NCBI RefSeq assembly: GCF_902158555.1
Contig: NZ_CABGGS010000043.1
Span: forward strand, 248,001-312,000
Origin: Klebsiella spallanzanii
GTDB lineage: Bacteria; Pseudomonadota; Gammaproteobacteria; Enterobacterales; Enterobacteriaceae
DNA length: 64,000 nt
Reading direction: 5' to 3'
The position numbers and the translations under genes are program-made. This document shows positions 1 through 11,603 of this stretch, in pieces; within the stretch, counting starts at the first letter, position 1; each line of letters starts with the position of its first letter. The notes beneath the pieces were generated by a model. It ran no database searches, had not been told where the DNA came from, and was given only the letters and a program-made list of their open reading frames with translations.

Positions 1-506
1 CGCCACAGCTCTGCCGCTTGTTTAATTAACACTCTGTTCTGCGTCGATTCGGCAATAATGCTGTGGAACTGGTGATCTAAATCCTCAAACGTATCGCTTT
101 CACCAGCGATTGCTTTTTCTTGTAACGCAATGATTTTCTTTAATTCAAGCAGTTCGTTGAAGCGAATTTGCGTGGCGGCAAAACCGGTAATGTTGCTCTC
201 TATCACCTGGCGAGCCTGCAAAAGTTCGAAGGGGCCGATTTCAGAATAGGGCATCAATGATTTCTGATTTAACGCGTTTGAGTTATCAACAAAAAAGATC
301 CCGGACCCCTGTTTGACTTCCAGCACGCCTTTAAGCTCCAGCATGATAATCGCATCACGGATGGTGGTGCGGCTGGTGTTGAATCGCTCGCTAAGCTCAC
401 GTTCAGAAGGCAAGCGTTCGCCGGATTTAAATACGCCGGAATAGAGTAATTCTTCAATCTGTAGACCAATATCGTAGTAGCGGCGTTTTGTAATAACTTG
501 TTCCAT
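1..506 (-). CDS. GntR-family (FadR subfamily) transcriptional regulator, 3' end outside window
   Basis: The first 168 codons are present; the rest runs off the left edge. Residues about 5-75 form a GntR winged helix, with the SERELSERF and TTIRDAIIMLE recognition segments followed by GSGIFFVD. From about residue 93 a ligand-binding FCD domain begins (PFELLQARQVIESNI). That segment closely resembles ExuR and UxuR, the hexuronate repressors, so a sugar-acid-responsive regulator is likely, but the effector is unknown. The ATG follows only a weak ribosome site. It is transcribed away from ygiQ, so any regulated partner probably lies outside the window. Confidence 0.85.
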   Translation of the reverse strand, partial: MEQVITKRRYYDIGLQIEELLYSGVFKSGERLPSERELSERFNTSRTTIRDAIIMLELKGVLEVKQGSGIFFVDNSNALNQKSLMPYSEIGPFELLQARQVIESNITGFAATQIRFNELLELKKIIALQEKAIAGESDTFEDLDHQFHSIIAESTQNRVLIKQAAELW

Positions 507-818
507 ACTAAGCCTTATATGTAGTGCTCCCGGAGGGGCAATCGCGCAGTCTGCGGCGGATATCCGACCGGGGGTACTCCTGTTCCCGTATGAGGTATGC
601 CTGGTGTCTGGCATGAATAGTAGCGGCACTTGTTGGGAAACTGCCAGCTTTAAACCAACAACAATGACAAAATTTTATGTTTGACCTGGAGCGGAGATAA
701 GCAATAGAAGCGAGAGACTTTTGTCCATCAATCTTCGACGCCCCTTCATTCTCCCATCGTTACGGCTTATAATCGCCGCCCTTTTGATTATTTTTTTATC
801 ATTTTCCCCGGATGCAAT
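507..818. other. Divergent intergenic region between GntR regulator and ygiQ
   Basis: No gene is visible in these 312 bases. A good -10 hexamer (TATAAT, 768-773) lies 45 bases before the ygiQ start, with only a weak -35 candidate near 745-750. The half nearer the regulator contains no clear palindromic GntR operator that I can identify. Confidence 0.5.
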
Positions 819-2984
819 ATGAGCGCAATATCCCTGATCCAACCGGATCGTGACCTTTTCTCCTGGCCGCAGTACTGGGCCGCCTGTTTTGGCCCCGCGC
901 CGTTTCTGCCTATGTCGCGAGAAGAGATGGACCAACTTGGCTGGGATAGCTGCGATATCATTCTCGTGACCGGTGACGCCTATGTCGATCACCCGAGCTT
1001 CGGCATGGCGATTTGCGGACGCATGCTGGAAGCGCAGGGATTTCGGGTGGGGATTATTTCCCAGCCGGACTGGAACACTAAAGATGACTTTATGCGTCTG
1101 GGTAAACCGAACCTGTTCTTCGGCGTAACCGCTGGCAACATGGACTCGATGATCAACCGCTATACCGCCGACCGTAAGCTGCGCCATGACGACGCCTATA
1201 CGGCGGGCAACGTTGCTGGTAAACGCCCGGATCGCGCAACGCTGGTCTATACCCAGCGCTGTAAAGAAGCCTGGAAGGATGTGCCGGTGATCCTCGGCGG
1301 GATTGAAGCCAGCCTGCGCCGCACTGCGCATTACGACTACTGGTCCGACACCGTGCGTCGTTCGGTTCTGGTGGATTCGAAAGCCGATATGCTGATGTTC
1401 GGCAACGGCGAGCGTCCGCTGGTGGAAGTGGCGCACCGCCTGGCGGCGGGCGAGCCTATCGGGCATATTCGCGATGTGCGTAATACCGCCATCATGGTAA
1501 AAGAAGCGCTGCCGGGCTGGAGCGGGGTGGATTCCACGCGCCTGGATACGCCGGGCAAAATCGACCCGATTCCGCATCCTTACGGTGAAGACCTGCCGTG
1601 CGCCGATAACAAAACCGTCGCGCCGGCAAAACAGGAAGCGAAGCGCGTTACCGTCCAGCCGCCGCGTCCAAAGCCGTGGGAGAAAACCTACGTCCTTCTG
1701 CCGTCCTTCGAGAAAGTCAAAGGCGACAAAGTTCTTTACGCGCATGCCTCACGTATTCTGCATCATGAGACCAACCCAGGCTGCGCCCGCGCGCTGATGC
1801 AGAAACACGGCGAGCGCTATATCTGGATTAACCCGCCCGCCATTCCGCTCTCAACCGAAGAGATGGATAGCGTTTTTGCTCTGCCGTACAAGCGTATTCC
1901 GCACCCGGCATACGGCGATGCCCGCATCCCGGCTTATGAAATGATTCGCTTCTCCATTAACATCATGCGCGGCTGTTTCGGTGGCTGTTCGTTCTGCTCA
2001 ATTACCGAGCATGAGGGGCGTATTATTCAGAGCCGCTCGGAAGATTCGATCATTAATGAAATCGAAGCTATTCGTGACACCGTTCCCGGTTTTACCGGTA
2101 TTATCTCCGATCTTGGTGGCCCCACAGCTAACATGTATATGCTGCGCTGCAAGTCACCGCGCGCCGAGCAGACCTGCCGCCGTCTGTCGTGCGTTTATCC
2201 GGATATTTGTCCGCATATGGACACTAACCACGAGCCGACAATTAACCTTTATCGTCGCGCCCGCGATCTTAAGGGTATCAAAAAGATCCTGATTGCTTCC
2301 GGTGTACGCTACGACATCGCCGTTGAAGACCCGCGTTATATCAAAGAGCTGGCCACCCACCACGTCGGTGGTTATCTGAAGATTGCCCCGGAACACACTG
2401 AAGAAGGGCCGCTGTCGAAGATGATGAAGCCGGGTATGGGTAGCTACGACCGTTTCAAAGAGTTGTTTGATACCTATTCAAAGCAGGCGGGTAAAGAGCA
2501 ATATCTGATCCCATACTTTATTTCCGCGCATCCGGGAACCCGTGATGAAGATATGGTGAACCTGGCGCTGTGGCTGAAGCAGCATCGTTTCCGCCTGGAT
2601 CAGGTGCAGAACTTCTATCCATCGCCGCTGGCGAACTCCACCACCATGTATTACACCGGCAAGAACCCGCTGGGTAAGATTGGCTATAAGAGTGAAGATG
2701 TGGTGGTGCCGAAAGGCGACAAACAGCGCCGTCTGCATAAGGCATTGCTGCGCTATCACGATCCGGCTAACTGGCCGCTGATCCGCCAGGCGCTGGAAGC
2801 CATGGGCAAGAAGCACCTGATTGGCAGCCGCCGCGATTGCCTGGTGCCTGCGCCAACGCTGGACGAGATGCGTGAAGCACGTCGGCAGAATCGCAATACC
2901 CGCCCGGCGCTAACTAAGCATACGCCGGTGGCGCATCAGCGCCAGAAGCCTGCGTCGTCGGCCAAAAAAAGTCGTATTCGCTGA
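819..2984 (+). CDS. ygiQ: YgiQ family radical SAM protein
   Basis: The product is a 721-residue protein nearly collinear with E. coli YgiQ. It has an N-terminal B12-binding-like (UPF0313) region and then a radical SAM core. The cluster-binding motif [10 protein letters not shown] gives Cys386, Cys390 and Cys393, which should bind a 4Fe-4S cluster and S-adenosylmethionine. A second cysteine group ([12 protein letters not shown]) follows. The C-terminus is basic and low in complexity ([12 protein letters not shown]), slightly shorter than in E. coli. The substrate is not established for the family as far as I know. It appears monocistronic, with a terminator hairpin downstream. Confidence 0.95.
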   Translation: MSAISLIQPDRDLFSWPQYWAACFGPAPFLPMSREEMDQLGWDSCDIILVTGDAYVDHPSFGMAICGRMLEAQGFRVGIISQPDWNTKDDFMRLGKPNLFFGVTAGNMDSMINRYTADRKLRHDDAYTAGNVAGKRPDRATLVYTQRCKEAWKDVPVILGGIEASLRRTAHYDYWSDTVRRSVLVDSKADMLMFGNGERPLVEVAHRLAAGEPIGHIRDVRNTAIMVKEALPGWSGVDSTRLDTPGKIDPIPHPYGEDLPCADNKTVAPAKQEAKRVTVQPPRPKPWEKTYVLLPSFEKVKGDKVLYAHASRILHHETNPGCARALMQKHGERYIWINPPAIPLSTEEMDSVFALPYKRIPHPAYGDARIPAYEMIRFSINIMRGCFGGCSFCSITEHEGRIIQSRSEDSIINEIEAIRDTVPGFTGIISDLGGPTANMYMLRCKSPRAEQTCRRLSCVYPDICPHMDTNHEPTINLYRRARDLKGIKKILIASGVRYDIAVEDPRYIKELATHHVGGYLKIAPEHTEEGPLSKMMKPGMGSYDRFKELFDTYSKQAGKEQYLIPYFISAHPGTRDEDMVNLALWLKQHRFRLDQVQNFYPSPLANSTTMYYTGKNPLGKIGYKSEDVVVPKGDKQRRLHKALLRYHDPANWPLIRQALEAMGKKHLIGSRRDCLVPAPTLDEMREARRQNRNTRPALTKHTPVAHQRQKPASSAKKSRIR

Positions 2985-3064
2985 TGGCTTGAGCGGTTCG
3001 CCATGGTGAGCTGACGTCACGGAGAGATGCATTTCCTTGCCAGGACGAAGACCGGTAGTATTAA

Positions 3065-3089
3065 AGCCCTCTTAATTGAGGGCTCTTTT
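3065..3089 (+). terminator. Rho-independent terminator after ygiQ
   Basis: AGCCCTC and GAGGGCT pair across a six-base loop and are followed by CTTTT. It lies 80 bases after the ygiQ stop and ahead of the next gene. Confidence 0.7.
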
Positions 3090-3119
3090 GATATTTAAGA
3101 TATAAAAAGGATTTTATTA

Positions 3120-3692
3120 ATGAAAAGTATAATAACGATAGCTACTGGTTTATTCGTAATTATTACCATTATTAGCCTCTTTAATAGCGATGGCAGTCAT
3201 TGCAGGCCTACGAGTGCGACATGTAAAGCCGCCCGAGCAGCCCGAAATAGCGGAGCTGTTCATCCCGGCCCTGTTGTTAACACTCTTACTGACGGAACGA
3301 TTTATTTCCCTGGCTGGCCGATCCCTGGTTTCTCCGCTGCCTGTGTTGAAAGAATTGAGCAGTGGCCGGGAAGAAGTACGAGGATACGTTTATTAAAAAA
3401 ATCAGGAGCACTGACGTTTAAAATTGATTCTGATGATTTTGTCGCCACTGAAACCATTCAGACAATCAAGGAGTCAGGGACAAAACAGTTTGAGTTTATC
3501 GGTGATATGACACCATTAGTTGGTCCTGACAGAATAAAACTGATCATTAATGATAAAGACTCTAATTTATTATTCTCCCTGCTTTATGATAAAGATGCCA
3601 CGAGTGAAAAAAACGAGCTTGAAGAGAAGTTTGTATGCAACCTTGCTGCAATACCAATTGATAATGCAGCTTTAAACACTTTATGGCAGTAA
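3120..3692 (+). CDS. Hypothetical small exported or membrane-anchored protein
   Basis: The 190-residue product is not one I recognise. Residues 4-21 are a hydrophobic segment (IITIATGLFVIITIISLF), which could be a signal anchor or uncleaved signal. The middle is Gly/Pro-rich, with several cysteines (Cys28, Cys35, Cys75). The second half is polar and looks folded, with an acidic IDSDDF patch near residue 103. An AGGA-type ribosome site precedes the ATG (aaaaggattttattaATG). The local sequence is more AT-rich than ygiQ. It converges on the HIT gene, whose stop is close. Residues about 25-85 read well in two frames, so an old frameshift cannot be excluded. Confidence 0.6.
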   Translation: MKSIITIATGLFVIITIISLFNSDGSHCRPTSATCKAARAARNSGAVHPGPVVNTLTDGTIYFPGWPIPGFSAACVERIEQWPGRSTRIRLLKKSGALTFKIDSDDFVATETIQTIKESGTKQFEFIGDMTPLVGPDRIKLIINDKDSNLLFSLLYDKDATSEKNELEEKFVCNLAAIPIDNAALNTLWQ

Positions 3693-3699
3693 AGATGCA

Positions 3700-4161
3700 T
3701 TATATTTTTGTCTGACGAATTCTGGCCGCCAGCGCTGCCAGCTTCTCATCGTCCGCACGTTCATGATCATGTGAAGAGAGATAACCTTCATACTGGTCAA
3801 AAAACTTCGCCAGGCGGGATTCGATCGGCTGCCAGCGGGCCATATCGCCGGTACCGTGCATTGGGCTGAGCTTGCTGTGGACATGGTCCACGCCAAAGCC
3901 TTCAAAAAACATTCCTGTACGGCCCACATCATCAAAGGCTTTATCCAGCAGCTTTGCTACTTTCTGAGTTGCCAGTACTAAATTGGCCAGCGCCTGCGGC
4001 GGCATATCAAAAGCGTAGCTGGGGTAATGCTTCTTCGGAATCACGACCGTAAAACCGTCGGTATTCGGGAAAATAGAGAGAAAGGCGAGGTGGTGTTCAT
4101 CTTCCCACACCTTGTGGCATGGCGCTTTCCCCTCTGCAATTTGACAGAAAACACAATTCAT
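3700..4161 (-). CDS. HIT family (histidine triad) protein
   Basis: A nucleotide-binding histidine-triad hydrolase/transferase of 153 residues. It opens with the zinc-type CVFCQI motif, followed by the HIT fold (FPNTDGFTVVIPKKH). The catalytic triad region reads DHVHSKL. The usual pattern is His-x-His-x-His, and here the third histidine is lysine, although the first two, including the likely nucleophile, are kept. The ATG was preferred over a GTG two codons upstream because GGAG sits eight bases before it. It stands alone upstream of dkgA on the same strand. Nucleotide substrate unknown. Confidence 0.85.
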   Translation of the reverse strand: MNCVFCQIAEGKAPCHKVWEDEHHLAFLSIFPNTDGFTVVIPKKHYPSYAFDMPPQALANLVLATQKVAKLLDKAFDDVGRTGMFFEGFGVDHVHSKLSPMHGTGDMARWQPIESRLAKFFDQYEGYLSSHDHERADDEKLAALAARIRQTKI

Positions 4162-4263
4162 CAGCACGACTCCATTTGCTTTGCAATGAGAATTGAATGT
4201 ACGCGCTTTTTGCCGTGGAACAAAGAATTGATGCTCCGCCAGGGGATGACGGAGCAGGATAGA

Positions 4264-5091
4264 TTAACCGCCGAACTGATCCGGGTCTGGGCCCAGACGT
4301 TTGTTTTGGTCCAGTTTAGTGATTTCACTCAATTCATCTTTATCCAGACGGAAATCCCAGACGTTGAAGTTCTCGGCGATGCGCGACGGCGTCACCGATT
4401 TTGGAATTACTACCAGGCCGCTATCGAGGTGCCAGCGAATGACAATCTGCGCCGGTGTTTTGCCGTATTTATCTGCCAACTGGTGGATAATTTTCTGATT
4501 GAATACGCCTTCTCCGCCTTGAGCTAGCGGGCTCCAGGACTCGGTCTGGATTTTGTGCGTCGCATTCCAGGCGTGAAGCTGGCGCTGCTGTAACAGGGGA
4601 TGAAGCTCAATCTGATTGATCACCGGTGCGACGCCGGTTTCATCAATCAGCTTTTGCAGATGATGAACCTGGAAATTACAGACGCCGATGCTTTTTACCA
4701 GCCCCTGCTTCTGCAGTTCAATTAGGCTTTTCCAGGCGTCGACGAAATGGTTCGTTGCCGGAACCGGCCAGTGAATTAAATATAAATCGACGTAGTCGAG
4801 TTTGAGTTTTTTAAGGCTTTCCTGCAGCGCTTGATGGGGCTGCTTTTGATCGTCATTCCACAGCTTGGTGGTGACGAACAGCTCATCTCGGGCGACGCCT
4901 GCGCTGCTTAACGCATTGCCGACGCCGGTTTCATTCTGGTACACGGCGGCGGTGTCAAACGAGCGATAACCGACTTCCAGCGCCTTATGAATGGCGGAGA
5001 CGACTTCCTCGTTGCCTGCTTTCCACACGCCGAGTCCCAACTGCGGCATCAGGTTGCCGTCGTGTAGTTTTATAACGGTTGGATGTGTCAT
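4264..5091 (-). CDS. dkgA: 2,5-diketo-D-gluconic acid reductase A (aldo-keto reductase)
   Basis: A 275-residue cytosolic NADPH-dependent aldo-keto reductase, full length against E. coli DkgA (YqhE). The catalytic tetrad is visible as Asp46 and Tyr51 (FDTAAVYQNE), Lys76 (TTKLWN) and His107 (LIHWP). The family reduces 2,5-diketogluconate, methylglyoxal and other aldehydes. It lies just downstream of yqhD on the same strand, as in E. coli, where YqhC activates both in response to aldehyde stress. The 132-base gap to yqhD contains no strong terminator, so cotranscription is plausible. Confidence 0.95.
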   Translation of the reverse strand: MTHPTVIKLHDGNLMPQLGLGVWKAGNEEVVSAIHKALEVGYRSFDTAAVYQNETGVGNALSSAGVARDELFVTTKLWNDDQKQPHQALQESLKKLKLDYVDLYLIHWPVPATNHFVDAWKSLIELQKQGLVKSIGVCNFQVHHLQKLIDETGVAPVINQIELHPLLQQRQLHAWNATHKIQTESWSPLAQGGEGVFNQKIIHQLADKYGKTPAQIVIRWHLDSGLVVIPKSVTPSRIAENFNVWDFRLDKDELSEITKLDQNKRLGPDPDQFGG

Positions 5092-5223
5092 GCCTTCCTC
5101 CTGTTAATGAACTCAGCGGAATAAATTCCGCTGAGGGGTAGCATTAAGTCTGGACGAAATAGCTAAAAACGGTAGTTAAACTCCTCTCCTTTGCGTGAGT
5201 TTACGCGCTGGAGAGGACGTTGA

Positions 5224-6387
5224 TTAGCGTGCAGCCTCGTAAATACGGCGACTGACGTCCAGAGTAATATCCTGGTTTTCACCCAGTTGAGTCATACCGT
5301 GTTCTTCGAGTTTCGCCAGCAACGCCGGGATGGAGCTGCCATCCAGACCGTAGTCAGAAAGGTGAGTCGGTACACCCATCTGTTCGAAGAAAGCACGCGT
5401 TGCAGCGATGGCGGCATCGATACGCTGCTCTTCAGAACCTTCGGTGATATTCCAGACGCGAGCGGCGTACTGCAGCAGTTTGGCGCGTTTAGCATCGCGT
5501 TTTTCATTCCACAGGGCTGGCAGAACGATAGCCAGCGTTTGGGCGTGATCGAGCCCGTGCATCGCGGTCAGTTCGTGGCCCAGCATATGGGTCGCCCAGT
5601 CCTGCGGCACGCCAGCGCCGATCAGGCCGTTCAGCGCCTGGGTAGCGGCCCACATTATGTTGGCGCGTACGTCGTAGTTTTCCGGCTCTTTCAACGCTTT
5701 CGGACCATCTTCAATCAACGTCAGCAGAATGCCTTCGGCAAAGCGGTCCTGGATTTTGCCATCAACCGGGTAGGTCACGTACTGCTCAACGGTATGGACA
5801 AACGCGTCAACCACGCCGTTGGCAACCTGGCGCGGCGGCAGCGTGTAGGTGTAAACCGGGTCAAGAATGGCGAACACCGGCTGCACATGAGTGGACATAA
5901 ACGCGCGTTTGTCACCGGTGGTTTTGCGTGAGATAACCGCACCTTTATTGGATTCGGAACCGGTCGCCGGCAGCGTCAGTACGGAGCCCATCGGAATGGC
6001 GCTGGCGACTTTGCTGCCGTAGGTTTCGAGGATTTCCCACGGATCGATGCTGACATCGTAGTGCGCCGCCGCGGCGATGAATTTGGTCCCGTCGAGAACG
6101 GAACCGCCGCCGACTGCCAACAGGAAAGTAATTTTTTCATCACGCGCTATTTTCACCGCGTTCATCAGCGTTTCGTAGGATGGATTTGGCTCGATGCCGC
6201 CAAATTCCAGGACGTCAAGACCGCTCAGCGCGCTCAGAACCTGATCAAGCACGCCGGTTTTCTTCACGCTACCGCCGCCGTAGGTGACAAGCACGCATGC
6301 ATCCGCCGGGATTTGATCGCGTAGATTTTCAATCGCGCCTTTACCGAACAGAATGCGGGTTGGGGTATGTAGGTCGAAATTATTCAT
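5224..6387 (-). CDS. yqhD: NADPH-dependent aldehyde (alcohol) dehydrogenase
   Basis: A 387-residue iron-type alcohol dehydrogenase that reduces short-chain and lipid-derived aldehydes using NADPH. The nucleotide site GGGS is at 37-40. The metal ligands are Asp194 and His198 ([10 protein letters not shown]), His267 (DWATHML) and His281 (GLDHAQTL), at the same positions as in E. coli YqhD. The start [12 protein letters not shown] gives the normal family length; the longer upstream reading frame is discarded. It is divergent from its activator gene yqhC, with a 138-base shared control region. Confidence 0.97.
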   Translation of the reverse strand: MNNFDLHTPTRILFGKGAIENLRDQIPADACVLVTYGGGSVKKTGVLDQVLSALSGLDVLEFGGIEPNPSYETLMNAVKIARDEKITFLLAVGGGSVLDGTKFIAAAAHYDVSIDPWEILETYGSKVASAIPMGSVLTLPATGSESNKGAVISRKTTGDKRAFMSTHVQPVFAILDPVYTYTLPPRQVANGVVDAFVHTVEQYVTYPVDGKIQDRFAEGILLTLIEDGPKALKEPENYDVRANIMWAATQALNGLIGAGVPQDWATHMLGHELTAMHGLDHAQTLAIVLPALWNEKRDAKRAKLLQYAARVWNITEGSEEQRIDAAIAATRAFFEQMGVPTHLSDYGLDGSSIPALLAKLEEHGMTQLGENQDITLDVSRRIYEAAR

Positions 6388-6525
6388 GGCTGGTGCCCTC
6401 AAATAGATAAACCGCCAGCAGAGACGATACCTCTGCCAGATGACGGATATTGTGGTCCCGTCGCCCGTTCCCCTCAATGCACATTCCTGCCGTTGTCTTG
6501 CCCATTTCTCCTTGGGGCTGGAGAA

Positions 6526-7482
6526 ATGCTCCGCAAATGCGCACAATGCGGATGTAGAAAATCGTTCGGAGAAGCACGAAAAATGAACCGCGCTGAGATA
6601 TGTCAGCTATTAACGAATAAGGTTAATCAGCTGAAAGATAAAGAAGAAATGCTCATCGAGCTATTGCCAGATATTCGTTTGCTGTACGGCACGCAGCCGG
6701 CTGCTCGCACGCCGGTTATGTATCAGCCGGGGATCGTGTTTCTCTTTTCCGGGCATAAAATTGGCTACATTAATGAGCGCACTTTCCGCTATGACACTAA
6801 CGAATATCTGCTGTTAACGGTACCGCTACCGTTCGAATGCGAAACCTTCGCTACCCCGGAGGTCCCGCTGGCGGGGATTCGACTTAATGTCGATATTCTT
6901 CAACTGCAGGAACTGCTGATGGATATTGGTGAAGATGAGCAGTTTCAGCCGTCAATGGCGTCAAGCGGGATCAACTCGGCGGTGCTGTCCGAAGAGATTC
7001 TGTGCGCGGCGGAGCGCCTGCTGGACGTGATGGAGCGCCCGCTGGACGCGCGTATTCTGGGCAAACAGATTATCCGTGAAATCCTCTACCACGTGCTGAC
7101 AGGCCCCTGTGGCGGAGCGCTGCTGGCGCTGGTCAGCCGGCAGACTCACTTTAGCCTGATTAGCCGCGTGCTGAAGCGTATTGAAAGCCAGTACACCGAA
7201 AACCTGAGCGTTGATCAGCTGGCGGCGGAAGCCAATATGAGCGTCTCGGCGTTCCACCATAACTTCAAATCAGTTACTAGCACTTCTCCGCTACAGTACC
7301 TGAAAACTTACCGCCTGCATAAAGCGCGCATGTTAATGATCCACGACGGCATGAAAGCCAGCGCAGCGGCGATGCGGGTAGGATATGAAAGCGCATCGCA
7401 GTTCAGCCGCGAGTTTAAGCGTTACTTTGGGATTACGCCGGGAGAAGATGCGGCGCGCATCAGGACAATTCAGGGGATATGA
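6526..7482 (+). CDS. yqhC: AraC-family activator of yqhD-dkgA
   Basis: A 318-residue AraC/XylS regulator. The N-terminal effector domain (AraC_N type) spans roughly residues 30-190. The C-terminal double helix-turn-helix runs from about 212 to 312, including [19 protein letters not shown] and the signature [18 protein letters not shown]. In E. coli YqhC senses reactive aldehydes and activates yqhD and dkgA, and the divergent arrangement here supports the same role. The start gives the same length as the E. coli protein and a matching CAQ motif. A second ATG 19 codons on (MNRAEICQ) is also possible. Confidence 0.93.
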   Translation: MLRKCAQCGCRKSFGEARKMNRAEICQLLTNKVNQLKDKEEMLIELLPDIRLLYGTQPAARTPVMYQPGIVFLFSGHKIGYINERTFRYDTNEYLLLTVPLPFECETFATPEVPLAGIRLNVDILQLQELLMDIGEDEQFQPSMASSGINSAVLSEEILCAAERLLDVMERPLDARILGKQIIREILYHVLTGPCGGALLALVSRQTHFSLISRVLKRIESQYTENLSVDQLAAEANMSVSAFHHNFKSVTSTSPLQYLKTYRLHKARMLMIHDGMKASAAAMRVGYESASQFSREFKRYFGITPGEDAARIRTIQGI

Positions 7483-7491
7483 TAAACCATT

Positions 7492-7519
7492 CCAGGACGG
7501 CGAACCCGCGCCGCCCTGG
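7492..7519. terminator. Hairpin between convergent yqhC and yghB
   Basis: CCAGGACGGCG and CGCCGCCCTGG can pair around a short loop in the 44 bases between the two convergent stop codons. It probably serves both transcripts. It has no long T run. Confidence 0.55.
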
Positions 7520-7526
7520 CAAAATA

Positions 7527-8186
7527 TCAGGCGTTGCAGTATTTCTTCTTGATAACAACGATAACCGTACCGAGCAGCCCGGCTATCAGCAGCGCGATAG
7601 GCAGAATCATCAGGCAGGTCATTACCTGATCTTCATGACGCTTAACGAAAGGAATCATGCTCAGCGCATAGCCCAGGCCGGTAACCACGCCAACCCACAG
7701 CAGCGCGCTCAACCAGTTGAAGAACTGGAAGCGGCGGTTTGGTAGCCCGGAAATACCCGCCATGGTGGGCAGCAGGGTGCGAACAAACGCCAGGAAACGC
7801 CCGGCAAGCAGCGCCAGCAGACCGTGCTTATCGAACATACAGGTCGCTCGCTGATGGTACTTGTGCGGCAGATGCCCAAGCCAGCGTTTAACCGTGACGG
7901 TATTTCCCAACCAGCGCCCCTGAATATAGCTTAACCAGCAGCCGAGGCTGGCCGCCGTTGTCAAAATGGCAAGAGTTGGCACAAAGCCCATTACGCCTTT
8001 GGCAATCAGCGCACCTGCGAGCAGCAACAGGCTATCGCCCGGTAAGAATGAGGCAGGTAGCAGACCGTTTTCCAGAAACAGGGTTGCGAACATGACCAGA
8101 TATACAACGCCCACAACGTGGGGGTTTGCCAATGCGGCAAAATCATGCTGCCACAGCGCGGCGACAATTTCTTGAATGACAACCAT
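7527..8186 (-). CDS. yghB: DedA family inner membrane protein YghB
   Basis: A 219-residue polytopic membrane protein of the DedA/VTT family, with the same length and C-terminal VIKKKYCNA tail as E. coli YghB. The family signature is visible: [19 protein letters not shown], then [16 protein letters not shown], with the conserved acidic Glu and Asp and the paired arginines. E. coli YghB and YqjA are partly redundant proton-dependent proteins, probably lipid flippases, needed for cell division and envelope integrity. The MVVIQEI start was chosen by family length. Confidence 0.95.
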   Translation of the reverse strand: MVVIQEIVAALWQHDFAALANPHVVGVVYLVMFATLFLENGLLPASFLPGDSLLLLAGALIAKGVMGFVPTLAILTTAASLGCWLSYIQGRWLGNTVTVKRWLGHLPHKYHQRATCMFDKHGLLALLAGRFLAFVRTLLPTMAGISGLPNRRFQFFNWLSALLWVGVVTGLGYALSMIPFVKRHEDQVMTCLMILPIALLIAGLLGTVIVVIKKKYCNA

Positions 8187-8318
8187 GGACTTTCCTAAGT
8201 GGTACCGTATTTTTTGTCTAGTGTACTCCTGAAGAGACCCGAGCACCTTGATCCCGGGCGCAACTAAAGCGGCCGTTTCTCTTAAAAACGTCCGCTATTG
8301 TTGCCACTCACTGTCACT

Positions 8319-9541
<1,223 letters not shown>

Positions 9542-9675
9542 AAACTAACATGAATACCCGTTTATGTACCGGGTCGCGGCGGATACAGGTAAAAATTTTA
9601 TCAATGGCGGGGTCAGCAACTTTTTTACTGCGTAAGCGCAAGGAAAATAAACGTGATTTGCTGCACAGTGTAAAT

Positions 9676-9694
9676 ACTAATGAGAACCACTATC
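9676..9694 (+). promoter_or_regulatory. Fur box upstream of exbB
   Basis: ACTAATGAGAACCACTATC matches 14 of 19 positions of the consensus GATAATGATAATCATTATC. It lies about 64 bases before the exbB start, as expected for an iron-repressed promoter. Confidence 0.75.
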
Positions 9695-9757
9695 AATTCG
9701 ATGCCGTTTTGATATTATTGTGCGCAGATTTTGTGATTTACGTCCTGGAGATACAGT

Positions 9758-10489
9758 GTGGGTAATAATTTGATGCAGGCGGATCTCTCCGTTTGGGGTA
9801 TGTATCATCACGCCGATATTGTCGTTAAGGTGGTGATGATCGGCCTGATTCTGGCGTCGGTCGTGACATGGGCTATCTTTTTTGGCAAAGGTGCTGAGAT
9901 CCTGTCCAGCAAGCGCCGTCTCAAGCGCGAGCAGCAGCTGGTTGCCGAAGCACGCTCTCTCGACCAGGCCAGCGATATTGCTAACGCTTTCCATGCTAAA
10001 AGCCTGACCTCGCAGCTGATCAACGAAGCGCAGAACGAGCTGGAGCTTTCCGCTGGTTCCGAAGATAACGAAGGGATTAAAGAGCGTACTGGTTTTCGAC
10101 TGGAGCGTCGCGTGGCGGCAGTAGGTCGTTATATGGGGCGCGGCAACGGTTATCTGGCGACTATCGGTGCGATTTCTCCGTTCGTGGGTCTGTTTGGTAC
10201 CGTCTGGGGCATCATGAACAGCTTTATCGGTATCGCTCAGACGCAGACGACTAACCTGGCGGTTGTTGCTCCGGGTATCGCGGAAGCTCTGCTGGCCACG
10301 GCAATCGGCCTGTTCGCCGCGATTCCGGCGGTGGTTATCTACAACATTTTCGCCCGTATGATTGCCAGCTATAAAGCTTCTCTTGGCGATGTTGCGGCTC
10401 AGGTACTGCTGCTGCAAAGCCGCGATCTGGACCTGAGCGCCAGCGGCGTGAAGCCGGTGCGTACCGCCCAGAAATTACGCGTAGGTTGA
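9758..10489 (+). CDS. exbB: TonB-system energising subunit ExbB
   Basis: A 243-residue inner-membrane protein that forms the proton-driven ExbB-ExbD motor powering TonB-dependent uptake of siderophores and vitamin B12. The N-terminal hydrophobic segment begins near residue 22 (VVKVVMIGLILASVVTWAIFF). Two further membrane helices lie about 127-160 and 172-200 (MotA/TolQ/ExbB domain, ATIGAISPFVGLFGTVWGIM). It starts at GTG, giving MGNNLMQ as in E. coli. exbD follows after six bases. Confidence 0.97.
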   Translation: MGNNLMQADLSVWGMYHHADIVVKVVMIGLILASVVTWAIFFGKGAEILSSKRRLKREQQLVAEARSLDQASDIANAFHAKSLTSQLINEAQNELELSAGSEDNEGIKERTGFRLERRVAAVGRYMGRGNGYLATIGAISPFVGLFGTVWGIMNSFIGIAQTQTTNLAVVAPGIAEALLATAIGLFAAIPAVVIYNIFARMIASYKASLGDVAAQVLLLQSRDLDLSASGVKPVRTAQKLRVG

Positions 10490-10495
10490 TGCTTT

Positions 10496-10921
10496 ATGGC
10501 AATGCATTTTAACGAAAACCTCGATGATAACGGCGAAATGCATGACATCAACGTGACGCCGTTTATCGACGTCATGCTGGTGCTGCTGATTATCTTTATG
10601 GTGGCGGCTCCGCTGGCCACCGTTGACGTGAAGGTGAATCTTCCTGCTTCTTCAAGCCAGCCGCAGCCGCGTCCTGAAAAGCCTATCTACCTGTCGGTGA
10701 AGGCGGATAAAACCATGTTCCTCGGTAATGATCCCATCACCGAAGAGAGCATGATTATGTCACTGGATGCGTTGACTGAAGGCAAGAAAGATACCACCGT
10801 TTTCTTCCGCGCGGACAAAACCGTGGATTATGAAACGATGATGAAAGTCATGGATACCCTGCATCAGGCGGGCTATCTGAAGATTGGTCTGGTGGGCGAA
10901 GAAACCGTAAAAGCGAAGTAA
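10496..10921 (+). CDS. exbD: TonB-system energising subunit ExbD
   Basis: A 141-residue single-span membrane protein. The short cytoplasmic N-terminus is followed by one helix containing the essential proton-carrying aspartate, Asp25 (NVTPFIDVMLVLLIIF), and then a periplasmic domain. It works with ExbB and TonB and is translated as the second gene of the operon. Confidence 0.97.
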   Translation: MAMHFNENLDDNGEMHDINVTPFIDVMLVLLIIFMVAAPLATVDVKVNLPASSSQPQPRPEKPIYLSVKADKTMFLGNDPITEESMIMSLDALTEGKKDTTVFFRADKTVDYETMMKVMDTLHQAGYLKIGLVGEETVKAK

Positions 10922-10944
10922 CCCTCTCTCCAACGCATCTCTCC

Positions 10945-10970
10945 AGGCTGGCCTTGTGCCAGCCTTTTTT
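10945..10970 (+). terminator. Terminator of exbBD
   Basis: AGGCTGGC, a short loop, GCCAGCCT and then six T residues: a classic intrinsic terminator 24 bases after the exbD stop. Confidence 0.9.
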
Positions 10971-11066
10971 ACGCCCATCAGATAGTTGTTCTGTTGGTAA
11001 GCTGTTGCTATAACGTTGCTCTGTTGCGATATAATACCGTTCGTTTTTGTTAACTTACGGGATCTT

Positions 11067-11561
11067 ATGGAACGCTTTCTGGAAAATGCTATGTACGCCT
11101 CGCGCTGGTTGTTGGCGCCGGTTTATTTTGGCCTTTCGCTCGGTTTGATTGCTCTGACGATCAAATTCTTTCAGGAGATCTTTCACATACTGCCGCATAT
11201 TTTCAGCGTCAGTGAGTCGGATATGATTCTGACCCTGCTGTCGCTGGTGGATATGACCCTGGTGGGAGGTCTGCTGGTGATGGTGATGTTCTCCGGCTAT
11301 GAAAATTTTGTCTCGCAGCTGGATATTAACGAAGGCAAAGAGAAGCTAAGCTGGCTGGGTAAAATGGACGCGACCTCGCTGAAAAATAAGGTTGCAGCTT
11401 CCATTGTGGCTATCTCTTCCATTCACCTGTTGCGGGTGTTTATGGATGCGAAAAACGTCCCGGATAATAAGCTGATGTGGTACGTCATTATCCACCTGAC
11501 GTTTGTGCTGTCAGCCTTTGTGATGGGCTATCTCGACCGCCTGACGAAAGTTAAACACTGA
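11067..11561 (+). CDS. yqhA: YqhA family inner membrane protein
   Basis: A 164-residue membrane protein of the YqhA (UPF0114) family, of unknown molecular function. Hydrophobic segments are visible at about residues 13-32, 50-75, 105-120 and 135-155. The [16 protein letters not shown] start matches E. coli. It is an independent unit after exbBD and is followed by a REP-type palindrome. Confidence 0.92.
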   Translation: MERFLENAMYASRWLLAPVYFGLSLGLIALTIKFFQEIFHILPHIFSVSESDMILTLLSLVDMTLVGGLLVMVMFSGYENFVSQLDINEGKEKLSWLGKMDATSLKNKVAASIVAISSIHLLRVFMDAKNVPDNKLMWYVIIHLTFVLSAFVMGYLDRLTKVKH

Positions 11562-11603
11562 AGCTGACGGCATACCTGTTTTAGGCATTGTGCTTGTATT
11601 TCT

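Noticed and set aside
675..1745. A 356-codon open frame opposite ygiQ.
   Set aside because: It is antisense to a conserved gene and its composition is that of a reverse-complement shadow.
3190..3396. A frameshift within the hypothetical gene after ygiQ, since an alternative frame also reads hydrophobic protein.
   Set aside because: The annotated frame is continuous from a good ribosome site to its stop, and no homologue is known to me to prove a shift.
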